Assembly (NCBI GenBank): GCA_020433835.1
Contig: JAGRBY010000291.1
Location: 1-8,764 of the forward strand
Direction: 5' to 3'
Length of the DNA: 8,764 nt
Origin: Anaerolineae bacterium
GTDB lineage: Bacteria > Chloroflexota > Anaerolineae > 4572-78 > J111
Shown here: positions 1 through 4,860 of the stretch, in pieces
Numbering within the stretch: position 1 is the stretch's first letter
How the letters are laid out: each line of letters opens with the position of its first letter
The notes under the pieces: model-generated
The model's database searches: none
Seen by the model: only the letters and a program-made list of their open reading frames with translations
Told to the model about the DNA's origin: nothing
Position numbers and translations under genes: made by a program

Positions 1-64
1 CAATGTACGTAGTATAAGATAGCTTATACTCAGAGGGAGGCAGAGCGTATTGCTTTGCGTTCAG

Positions 65-108
65 AGAGCCTTCGTTGTCGCCTGCCAGCAATGAACGAAG
101 GCTCTTTT
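65..108 (+). terminator. Rho-independent terminator of an upstream gene
   Basis: A perfect 12-bp stem (AGAGCCTTCGTT at 65-76 with AACGAAGGCTCT at 94-105) encloses a 17-nt loop and ends in TTTT (105-108). It should end a plus-strand transcript entering from the left of the window. Two smaller hairpins lie directly upstream. One is AGTATAAG/CTTATACT (11-18/23-30, 4-nt loop). The other is GCAGAGC/GCTTTGC (40-46/52-58, one G-U pair). The transcript end is therefore structured throughout. The U tract is short but the stem is strong. Confidence 0.7.
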
Positions 109-132
109 AATATTCTGTTTTCAATTGTAAAT

Positions 133-160
133 AAAAAAAGGGCCAGAAATAAACCGGCCC
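133..160 (-). terminator. Minus-strand rho-independent terminator with no gene in front of it
   Basis: Read on the minus strand, GGGCCGG and CTGGCCC form a 7-bp stem (one G-U pair) around the loop TTTATTT, followed by seven T residues (the A run at 133-139). This is a textbook intrinsic terminator. The nearest coding sequences to the right, hicB and hicA, run the other way, and the minus-strand sequence 161-526 holds no reading frame longer than a few codons. It may end a small RNA or be left over from a displaced gene. It also faces the plus-strand terminator at 65-108. Confidence 0.7.
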
Positions 161-254
161 CTCATTCCGCGTTGAATCGCAAACCGCGAGAAACGTTATG
201 GTAAATTAGAATAGGTTGCTGAATTAAAATCTGTTTGTTACTCACGTTATCTGT

Positions 255-282
255 ATTGTACACGATTTTTAGTTAACCTCAA
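255..282 (-). promoter_or_regulatory. Candidate minus-strand promoter (TTGAGG-N16-TACAAT)
   Basis: On the minus strand, a -35 box TTGAGG (282-277) and a -10 box TACAAT (260-255) are 16 bp apart and match 9 of 12 consensus positions. Transcription would begin near 248 and run about 115 nt to the strong terminator at 133-160 without meeting a gene. The promoter call is weak alone because such matches are common in AT-rich DNA. The terminator at the right distance is what makes it worth listing. Confidence 0.3.
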
Positions 283-342
283 AATTGAAATAACATAAAA
301 TAACAAGGCACGTTCCTACTACACAACATCTAGTAGCTACAC

Positions 343-368
343 GCTTGAAACACTAGCTTGAACCACTA
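343..368. repeat. Tandem 13-bp direct repeat upstream of hicB
   Basis: GCTTGAAACACTA (343-355) is followed at once by GCTTGAACCACTA (356-368), a head-to-tail duplication with one mismatch. An 8-bp palindrome, GTAGCTAC (333-340), sits just before it. A tandem site about 160 bp before the antitoxin start could be a binding site for a regulator or recombinase, or a simple duplication. Nothing in the sequence decides between these. Confidence 0.6.
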
Positions 369-526
369 TATATTGTATACACACATATCATACCACATCA
401 GCCTTAAAATTAAAATTTGGAGCTAAGGTTGATGCCAACCTATCGAATTAGACTAAATATAGAATGGGACAATGACAGCCAAATATAACACTATGATATC
501 AATATCTTTCTCACGGTGACGAACTA

Positions 527-769
527 ATGTTGTACAAAATCAGATTAAATCTTGAACTCAACCCCGGCCCGGAGCGGGTTTATACTGTTACCAGTCCCGA
601 TGTTCCCGGCCTTGTAACTGAAGGCAGCACGCCGGAAGAAATCAACCGCAATGTACAAGAAGCTCTTGAAGTGTTAATGGTTGGCTGGAAAAAGTACGGG
701 CTAGAAATACCCCCGGCCCTACAAAATCAACAGCCGCCCCAAGTGGTTGAAGCTCTTGTAACGGTATGA
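527..769 (+). CDS. hicB: HicB family antitoxin
   Basis: This 80-residue protein looks like a short HicB antitoxin. Such antitoxins bind and block the HicA mRNA interferase in type II toxin-antitoxin systems. The partial RNase-H-like fold shows in the run 'SPDVPGLVTEG' (about residues 23-33), followed by the 'TPEEINRNVQEALEVL' helix (35-50). The Gly-Leu-Glu-Ile-Pro-Pro stretch at 58-63 is also typical of the family. The usual C-terminal DNA-binding domain (ribbon-helix-helix or HTH) is absent, so autoregulation would need another route. The ATG at 527 has only a weak ribosome site, GGTGA (515-519). The gene precedes hicA, the reverse of the classic order, and overlaps it by four bases (ATGA), which suggests translational coupling. 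The family call is firm, but activity is inferred. Confidence 0.87.
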   Translation: MLYKIRLNLELNPGPERVYTVTSPDVPGLVTEGSTPEEINRNVQEALEVLMVGWKKYGLEIPPALQNQQPPQVVEALVTV

Positions 770-978
770 GGTATCGAGAGCTTGCCAAACGCTTGAAAAA
801 GTTGGGCTGCGTTGAAGATAGGCAAGGTAAGGGAAGTCACCAGCTTTGGTACAATCCAGCTACTAACCAAATTGCTCCTATTCCCGATTGGGGCGGCAAG
901 GATTTACGCCCCGGTACAGTAAGAAGTATCCTCAAACAATTAGGCATTGACCGCAAGGACTTCGGTCCTATTAAATAA
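766..978 (+). CDS. hicA: HicA family mRNA interferase toxin
   Basis: This 70-residue protein matches the HicA (YcfA-like) toxin family. HicA proteins are small dsRBD-fold ribonucleases that cleave mRNAs unless bound by HicB. Visible hallmarks are an N-terminal helix 'RYRELAKRLKKLGC' (2-15) and the catalytic histidine in 'KGSHQLW' (H25). A strand with 'APIPDWGGKDLRPGTVRSIL' (37-56) then leads into the C-terminal helix. The length is normal for the family and nothing looks truncated. The start codon lies inside the stop of hicB, so the antitoxin is translated first and the toxin probably depends on that ribosome. The stop at 976-978 lies seven bases from the stop of the convergent recombinase gene, with no terminator between them, so antisense read-through is possible. 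Confidence 0.87.
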   Translation: MRYRELAKRLKKLGCVEDRQGKGSHQLWYNPATNQIAPIPDWGGKDLRPGTVRSILKQLGIDRKDFGPIK

Positions 979-985
979 TTAAGCC

Positions 986-1906
986 TCAACCTACCGGCAC
1001 AAAATCACTAACCGTTACCTCTAAATCCAAATCAAGATTCAAATACCGCTGCGTAGTCGCCACGCTGCTATGCCCCAGCAGCTTCGATATCTGCGTAATC
1101 GGCACGCCAGCCTCATAACCTAACTGCGCGTAAGTCCTCCGCAAGTCGTGAGGGGCAAGGTTATCTTTGCCGATAGCGGCCCCGGCACTATTCACAACGT
1201 GAAAGATACCCACGGCGCTTAGGCTGTCACCAATGGCCCCACCTTTGCTAATCGAACGGACAACCCGGCCCCCACCAACAATGCCCCGCCAACTGTCGAG
1301 CAGCCCGGCCAGCGCGTCACTAATCGGCACTACCCGATCCTTTGCGCCTTTGCCCCTCACGTTTAGGACAGTTCGGAATCGATTCCCCATCGGCTGTAAG
1401 ACAACATCCTCAAACGTGAGATTGGCTAATTCCTCACGACGTAGCCCAGCGCCCACCAGAAGCCCCAGCACGAGCCGATCCCGCTTGCCTTGCAGACTAT
1501 CACCACACGTTGCCATAAGGCGCTTTACTTCGGCTTGTGTTAGCCAAGTATGGGCTTTCTGGCCCTTGCTGGCCTCTACCTTGATTGTCTCGTTTAGCGC
1601 GTCGATTCGGTAAACTGTGGCCTGTACAGCGTTGATATTTTCCGGCGTTGCCCCGGCTTTGGCCTTGGTTGCAACTTCATCACCCCACAAACGTATAGCA
1701 GCTTTGAGGAAAGCACGGCTTGATTTACTCAACCCCTGGGCGTAGGTTGCCAGGGCGTCAGCATCAGTTAGCCGATTGCCGGAATCGAGATAAGCGGTTA
1801 TGGCTTTGGTATATTGCCTCTTGGTACTTGGTTGCAGCCTGGGGTTAGATTCAATCAGCCTTACAATGTCGGCTTTGGCCGGTGTGATTGTGGTTAAGGT
1901 GTTCAA
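986..1906 (-). CDS. Tyrosine recombinase / phage-type integrase
   Basis: The protein is a lambda-integrase/Xer-type site-specific recombinase that cuts and rejoins DNA through a 3'-phosphotyrosine intermediate. With the TTG start at 1906 it has 306 residues. A SAM-like core-binding domain fills about residues 11-105 and the catalytic domain the rest. The catalytic set is complete: R156 in 'GAGLRREEL', K186 in 'RGKGAKD', H253-x-x-R256 in 'PHDLRRTYA', H279 in 'LLGHSS' and nucleophile Y288 in 'TTQRYLN'. The frame stays open to a TTG at 1966. I prefer 1906 because GGAG (1917-1914) lies seven bases before it, while 1966 has no ribosome site and falls on a candidate -35 box. The gene converges with hicBA. 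Its role (integrase of a small element, or a resolvase) cannot be told without its target sites. Confidence 0.9.
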   Translation of the reverse strand: MNTLTTITPAKADIVRLIESNPRLQPSTKRQYTKAITAYLDSGNRLTDADALATYAQGLSKSSRAFLKAAIRLWGDEVATKAKAGATPENINAVQATVYRIDALNETIKVEASKGQKAHTWLTQAEVKRLMATCGDSLQGKRDRLVLGLLVGAGLRREELANLTFEDVVLQPMGNRFRTVLNVRGKGAKDRVVPISDALAGLLDSWRGIVGGGRVVRSISKGGAIGDSLSAVGIFHVVNSAGAAIGKDNLAPHDLRRTYAQLGYEAGVPITQISKLLGHSSVATTQRYLNLDLDLEVTVSDFVPVG

Positions 1907-1938
1907 TTTTTTGCTCCATTTGACATATTCTACTAACT

Positions 1939-1966
1939 TATATATACCTTTACGTAAGTAACACAA
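1939..1966 (-). promoter_or_regulatory. Candidate promoter of the recombinase gene
   Basis: On the minus strand, TTGTGT (1966-1961) and TATATA (1944-1939) are 16 bp apart, and an alternative -10 TATAAG (1942-1937) is 18 bp away. Initiation near 1931 would give a leader of about 25 nt carrying GGAG and the TTG start at 1906. The fit of promoter, ribosome site and start supports the shorter recombinase reading. Confidence 0.4.
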
Positions 1967-1967
1967 T

Positions 1968-2002
1968 AAAAAAACTGGCTATACCAGGGTTGTAGCCAGT
2001 TT
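1968..2002 (-). terminator. Strong minus-strand terminator upstream of the recombinase
   Basis: A perfect 10-bp stem (AAACTGGCTA 1972-1981 with TAGCCAGTTT 1993-2002) has an 11-nt loop. On the minus strand it runs into seven T residues (the A run at 1968-1974). It would stop leftward transcripts just before the recombinase promoter. On the plus strand only three T residues follow the stem, so it is much weaker in that direction. No minus-strand gene lies to its right in this window, since the next gene (2262) is on the plus strand. Confidence 0.75.
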
Positions 2003-2019
2003 CATTAGGGTTATATCAT

Positions 2020-2049
2020 TTGGAACAAAACCTAGAGGTTTGGTATAAT
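2020..2049 (+). promoter_or_regulatory. Extended -10 promoter for the DUF4013 gene
   Basis: TTGGAA (2020-2025) and a perfect TATAAT (2044-2049) are 18 bp apart, and TGG directly before the -10 makes an extended -10 element. The start point would be near 2056, giving a leader of about 205 nt before the ATG at 2262. The leader holds no credible gene: the frame open from 2049 begins on the -10 box itself. TTCTCC (2221-2226) could pair weakly with the GGAGGG of the ribosome site. Confidence 0.55.
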
Positions 2050-2261
2050 TGGGCGAGTTTGCTGACCATTCTGCCATAAATCTTACTTTCGGGAGAGGAA
2101 CACACATTATAAATCATACCTCACAACACATATTGCCCAAAATCTTCTTACGGTTAAATTCTATATTTTTCGATGAGAGACAGCGTTGTTTGTTGGCAAA
2201 GGAAAGCAGACATAGATCAGTTCTCCAAAATTCACGTGCATTCAAAGGAGGGTAGTTTTAT

Positions 2262-2933
2262 ATGGATATTGGATCCGCATTTACTTATATGTTTGATGAT
2301 GAGGAATGGATCAAAAAATTAGCAATTGGCGGTGCAGTTGCCCTAGTTGGAGCAATCTTAACCCCTATTCTTATCGGTATAGCTTTGTTACTGCCGTTGA
2401 GCGGTTATATGATTGATGTGCTGCGAAACGTGCGAGATGGTCAGCCACGTCCTTTGCCGGAATGGTCAGACTGGGGTGGTTTATTTAGAACAGGTCTTTT
2501 TGTTTTTGTTATAGGTCTGGTTTACAACATTCCGGTGATTATATTGGCTTGTGGCAGCGGTATTGTGCAGAGTGTAGCGCCTCAAATGGACCCTGACACG
2601 GCCGACGCACTCATGATTGCAGGAGCGTGTTTAAGTTGTTTACAGATTGTTGTAAGCCTTATCTGCAACTTGTTTGTTCCAGCTGCGATCATTCGCTATG
2701 CCCAGTTTAATACGGTATCGTCAGCCTTCCAGTTTGGCGAAATATTTAGTTTCATCAGAAATAATATTGGCGATTACATTATTGTTGTTCTGCTCAGTTG
2801 GGTGGCTTCGGTTATCGCCGGGTTTGGTGTTATTCTCTGTGTTGTTGGTGTTTTCTTCACGTTCTTCTGGTCTTACTTGGTCAGCGCTAATCTCTACGGG
2901 CAGTTGGCGAGAAAATCTCCCGTAACTATGTAA
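2262..2933 (+). CDS. DUF4013 multi-pass membrane protein
   Basis: This 223-residue integral membrane protein fits the DUF4013 family, which has no established function. The family signature is clear near the N terminus: an amphipathic start with 'DDEEWIKKLAIGG' (12-24), a hydrophobic segment (25-48), then 'RNVRDGQPRPLPEWSDWG' (55-72), the conserved loop. Further membrane segments lie at about 76-102, 116-145 and 170-207, giving roughly five or six passes. The C terminus is short and basic ('GQLARKSP'). The ATG at 2262 has an excellent ribosome site, AAAGGAGGG (2244-2252), nine bases upstream. The gene stands alone, with its own promoter candidate about 240 bases upstream and a long hairpin just after the stop. 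The family call is good, but the physiological role is unknown. Confidence 0.85.
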   Translation: MDIGSAFTYMFDDEEWIKKLAIGGAVALVGAILTPILIGIALLLPLSGYMIDVLRNVRDGQPRPLPEWSDWGGLFRTGLFVFVIGLVYNIPVIILACGSGIVQSVAPQMDPDTADALMIAGACLSCLQIVVSLICNLFVPAAIIRYAQFNTVSSAFQFGEIFSFIRNNIGDYIIVVLLSWVASVIAGFGVILCVVGVFFTFFWSYLVSANLYGQLARKSPVTM

Positions 2934-2945
2934 TTCGATTATTTC

Positions 2946-2984
2946 TACAGACCTCAAAGTTGCGAGGTGACTTTGAGGTCTGTA
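2946..2984. terminator. Perfect 15-bp hairpin after the DUF4013 gene
   Basis: TACAGACCTCAAAGT (2946-2960) and ACTTTGAGGTCTGTA (2970-2984) pair perfectly around a 9-nt loop, starting 12 bases after the stop. There is no T tract on either strand, so this is not a classic intrinsic terminator. It may stabilise the 3' end of the mRNA, pause RNA polymerase, or be part of a repeat element. Confidence 0.45.
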
Positions 2985-3017
2985 TAGAATAGGACTTACG
3001 CAGTTGGGCGAACGAAC

Positions 3018-3101
3018 AAGGTGACAGTCACTTTTTGATTTATAATGTACGCCTCTTGACCCAAATAGGTCGATTTACCATAGCCAAGTGACTGTCACCT
3101 T
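3018..3101. repeat. REPIN-like 84-bp inverted-repeat element
   Basis: AAGGTGACAGTCACTT (3018-3033) and AAGTGACTGTCACCTT (3086-3101) are perfect 16-bp inverted copies separated by 52 bp. Each arm is itself nearly palindromic (GTGAC-N-GTCAC), so either arm could fold alone. Within the spacer, TTGACC (3056-3061) and GGTCGA (3068-3073) form a further hairpin. Two inverted copies of a short palindrome about 80-100 bp in total is the layout of REPIN/BIME elements, which are moved by REP-associated tyrosine transposases. No transposase is in view. The inverted repeat is certain, but the mobile-element reading is inferred. Confidence 0.6.
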
Positions 3102-3104
3102 TCT

Positions 3105-3133
3105 TTGAAATGGTGGTACCTATTCACTATAAT
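3105..3133 (+). promoter_or_regulatory. Near-consensus sigma-70 promoter of the DUF4126 operon
   Basis: TTGAAA (3105-3110) and TATAAT (3128-3133) are separated by exactly 17 bp and match 11 of 12 consensus bases, the best promoter in the window. Initiation would fall near 3140, with a leader of about 123 nt to the GTG at 3263. The -35 box begins four bases after the inverted-repeat element ends. Near its end the leader contains a small hairpin, GACGAG/CTCGTC (3224-3229/3236-3241), ahead of the ribosome site. Confidence 0.7.
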
Positions 3134-3262
3134 ATCCCCGTGACTTTTGCCGCGTAAAGGTGTCTATATACATAACAGTTATTTTCAGTTCGGAAAGAAC
3201 ATATACGTATTGAAAGGGTAGAAGACGAGAAGTCACTCGTCATTTGAGTAAAGGAGTAGATC

Positions 3263-3832
3263 GTGATAGAAGCTGTATCGAACATTATGACCGCTTTCGG
3301 CCTGTCGACTTCAGCAGGCTTAAATGCTTACTTACCTCTACTAATTGTGGCTTTAACGGCTCGATTTACGAATTTACTACAACTAAATGAGCCGTGGAAC
3401 GTGCTGACCAATTGGTGGGTAATTGGTATACTGGCCGTACTTTTGCTCATCGAAATGACAGTTGACAAAATTCCGGCAGTGGATACCCTCAACGATATTA
3501 TTCAAACCGTGGGCCGTCCGGCAGCCGGAGCTATTCTTTTTGCAGCCAACTCCGGCGTGGTGGGCGACCTTCATCCTGTTTTTGCCCTGGGCGCCGGATT
3601 GATTTTGGCTGGAGGGGTGCACGCTGCTAAAACAACTGTGCGTCCGGCCGTAACCGCTTCAACGGTAGGAACAGGCAACTGGGTGGTCAGCATTATTGAA
3701 GATATTCTGGCCTTCATGGGTACTGTCATGGCAATTTTACTTCCCCTTTTGACGGTTTTGATCGTCATCTTTTTGGGGATCGCCTTTATCTGGTGGCGAA
3801 GTCGCCGTCGTCAAAAAATGGCTACTGTCTAA
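3263..3832 (+). CDS. DUF4126 domain membrane protein
   Basis: The 189-residue product fits DUF4126, an uncharacterised membrane family. Diagnostic stretches are 'GLSTSAGLNAYLPLL' (13-27), 'DKIPAVDTLNDIIQT' (68-82) and the glycine-rich 'GRPAAGAILFAA' (84-95). Hydrophobic segments at about 18-36, 51-66, 86-100, 105-122 and 143-177 suggest four or five passes, ending in a positively charged tail ('WRSRRRQK') that should stay in the cytoplasm. The start is GTG at 3263, set by AAAGGAG (3250-3256) six bases upstream. No other start has such a site. The next gene follows after nine bases, so the two are surely co-transcribed. Function is unknown, and no catalytic motif is visible. Confidence 0.85.
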   Translation: MIEAVSNIMTAFGLSTSAGLNAYLPLLIVALTARFTNLLQLNEPWNVLTNWWVIGILAVLLLIEMTVDKIPAVDTLNDIIQTVGRPAAGAILFAANSGVVGDLHPVFALGAGLILAGGVHAAKTTVRPAVTASTVGTGNWVVSIIEDILAFMGTVMAILLPLLTVLIVIFLGIAFIWWRSRRRQKMATV

Positions 3833-3841
3833 CGAGACTCT

Positions 3842-4201
3842 ATGACGAATTTTAATCCTCAACCAACGTCCTCGACACCAACCAACACCATGGCTATTGT
3901 TAGCCTGGTAGCCGGTGTGTTAAGTTGGGTCGCTATTCCTTTTATCGCGGCTGTGGCCGGGATTATCACCGGCCATATAGCACGCCGCGAAATAAAAGCG
4001 AGTATGGGTGCTCAAAGTGGTGATGGTCTGGCGCTGGCCGGTCTTATTTTAAGTTATATCAATCTGGCTATGGCTTGTGTATCGCTGGGGTTGGCCTTGC
4101 TCGTTTTTGGTGGAGCATTTGGGATAAGTGCTTGTGCTGTTTTATCGGAGTCAGCGGGATTGATAACTTCTGACTCCACTTTATCGCTGTTATTCAACTA
4201 A
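3842..4201 (+). CDS. DUF4190 domain small membrane protein
   Basis: This 119-residue protein begins with a polar, Pro/Thr/Ser/Asn-rich tail (1-16) and then shows the DUF4190 pattern. That is a first hydrophobic segment 'AIVSLVAGVLSW' (18-29) running to about 43, the conserved loop 'GHIARREIKAS' (44-54), and then 'GDGLALAGLILSYI' (60-73) leading a second hydrophobic region to about 93. The serine- and leucine-rich C-terminal tail is specific to this copy. The family has no known function. Members often pair with other small membrane proteins. The ATG at 3842 has only a poor ribosome site (GAG at 3834-3836), so its translation probably relies on ribosomes finishing the DUF4126 gene nine bases upstream. 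Its stop overlaps the start of the next gene by one base (TAATG). Confidence 0.83.
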   Translation: MTNFNPQPTSSTPTNTMAIVSLVAGVLSWVAIPFIAAVAGIITGHIARREIKASMGAQSGDGLALAGLILSYINLAMACVSLGLALLVFGGAFGISACAVLSESAGLITSDSTLSLLFN

Positions 4202-4713
4202 TGGACCGCTCGCCTCTTGTCGAAATTCGTCAAAAGCTGCGGGAGAGCCGTCAAAACACACTGCGCTTAATTGAAGCCATTGACGAAGATACAGCGCTCT
4301 TTCAGCCTCGACCCGATGCCTGGTGCATCAAAGAACACGTGGTTCATATAGTGGCTGTTGAAGAATCGATCATTCATTTCGCCCACCGTATCCTCAATGA
4401 GGAATGCCCCATCTCACCCCTTTGTTACGAAATTGCTTTTAATCAAGAAGCATGGAATAATCGTGAAGTAGCCGAGCGAGCTGGCTATCGTTGGCCGGAA
4501 GCAGTTGAAGCTCTCAAGAAAACACATCAAGAGTTAATAGAATTGCTTGCCTATATTCCAGAAGAAGCATTAAATAGAGTGGGATCGCATCCTATCTGGG
4601 GCGATCCGGTCACCTTGGCCAGTATTCTGCGTATCCCCTATCGTCATGAGCGAGGCCACCGTGATGAAATTGTTGTCCTCGCCAAGTCTAAATCACGTCC
4701 CGAACGATCTTGA
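4201..4713 (+). CDS. DinB-fold (DinB_2 type) metal-dependent protein
   Basis: The 170-residue product has the pattern of a DinB/YfiT-like four-helix-bundle protein. These proteins bind a divalent metal with three histidines, and some use it for thiol transfer to small molecules. The likely triad is H49 in 'WCIKEHVVHIVAVEE' (41-55) and H149 and H153 in 'YRHERGHRDEI' (147-157). The motif 'FQPRPDAW' (34-41) before the first metal helix is also typical. Length is normal. The substrate cannot be inferred. The ATG lies on the stop codon of the DUF4190 gene, so this cytoplasmic protein is translationally coupled to two membrane proteins, an uncommon partnership. It is the last gene of the operon before a structured terminator. 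Confidence 0.82.
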   Translation: MDRSPLVEIRQKLRESRQNTLRLIEAIDEDTALFQPRPDAWCIKEHVVHIVAVEESIIHFAHRILNEECPISPLCYEIAFNQEAWNNREVAERAGYRWPEAVEALKKTHQELIELLAYIPEEALNRVGSHPIWGDPVTLASILRIPYRHERGHRDEIVVLAKSKSRPERS

Positions 4714-4729
4714 AAAAAGCAAAACCATT

Positions 4730-4735
4730 TATAAT
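4730..4735 (+). promoter_or_regulatory. Possible -10 box of a glgP promoter
   Basis: A perfect TATAAT lies 17 bases after the DinB stop in an A-rich stretch. The best -35 match, TTGAAA (4710-4715), is only 14 bp away, which is too close for a good promoter. If the box is used, transcription would start near 4742 and the glgP leader would include the hairpin and T tract at 4749-4803. Confidence 0.3.
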
Positions 4736-4748
4736 CTTATGTGATCCC

Positions 4749-4803
4749 CACCTGGTTGATGGGTCTAACCCGTCATTTAGACACCAACCGGGTGCGCCTT
4801 TTT
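4749..4803 (+). terminator. Structured terminator or attenuator between dinB-like gene and glgP
   Basis: CACCTGGTTG (4749-4758) pairs with CAACCGGGTG (4785-4794) in a 10-bp stem with one G-U pair. Inside it, GTCTAA (4763-4768) pairs with TTAGAC (4777-4782). Four bases later comes TTTTT (4799-4803). It should end the DUF4126-DUF4190-DinB transcript. Because it lies 57 bases before the glgP start, read-through could make it an attenuator for glgP. The 4-base gap before the T tract makes it less than ideal. Confidence 0.55.
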
Positions 4804-4860
4804 CAATACAGGTGTCATTAGAATTTTTCACTACCTATAAAAAGGAAGGAGAATCGACCT

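Larger units (their letters stand above)
109..526. other. AT-rich region without a gene, upstream of hicB
   Basis: No coding sequence is visible on either strand. Apart from the minus-strand terminator (133-160), a candidate minus-strand promoter (255-282) and a tandem repeat (343-368), I see only AT-rich DNA. Its base composition contrasts with the GGCC-rich hicBA and recombinase genes. No good promoter for hicBA could be chosen. TATGAT at 492-497 is a possible -10 box, but it lacks a matching -35 at normal spacing. Confidence 0.5.

Noticed and set aside
140..149. GGGCCAGAAA shared with 8715-8724, considered as long terminal repeats of the window
   Set aside because: Ten-base matches occur many times by chance over 8.7 kb, and the flanking bases differ.
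1128..1138. 11-bp inverted match between the recombinase gene and AGGACTTACGC at 2991-3001, considered as a pair of element ends
   Set aside because: The copy at 1128-1138 encodes the conserved catalytic RRTYA region, and several 11-base matches are expected by chance in a window of this size.
2049..2255. 68-residue plus-strand open frame before the DUF4013 gene
   Set aside because: It starts with TTG on the -10 box of a good promoter, has no ribosome site and its translation resembles no family I recognise. It is treated as leader.
4749..4803. tRNA-like look of the hairpin region before glgP
   Set aside because: No complete cloverleaf, T-loop consensus or plausible anticodon stem-loop could be drawn. 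A T-tract hairpin explains it better.
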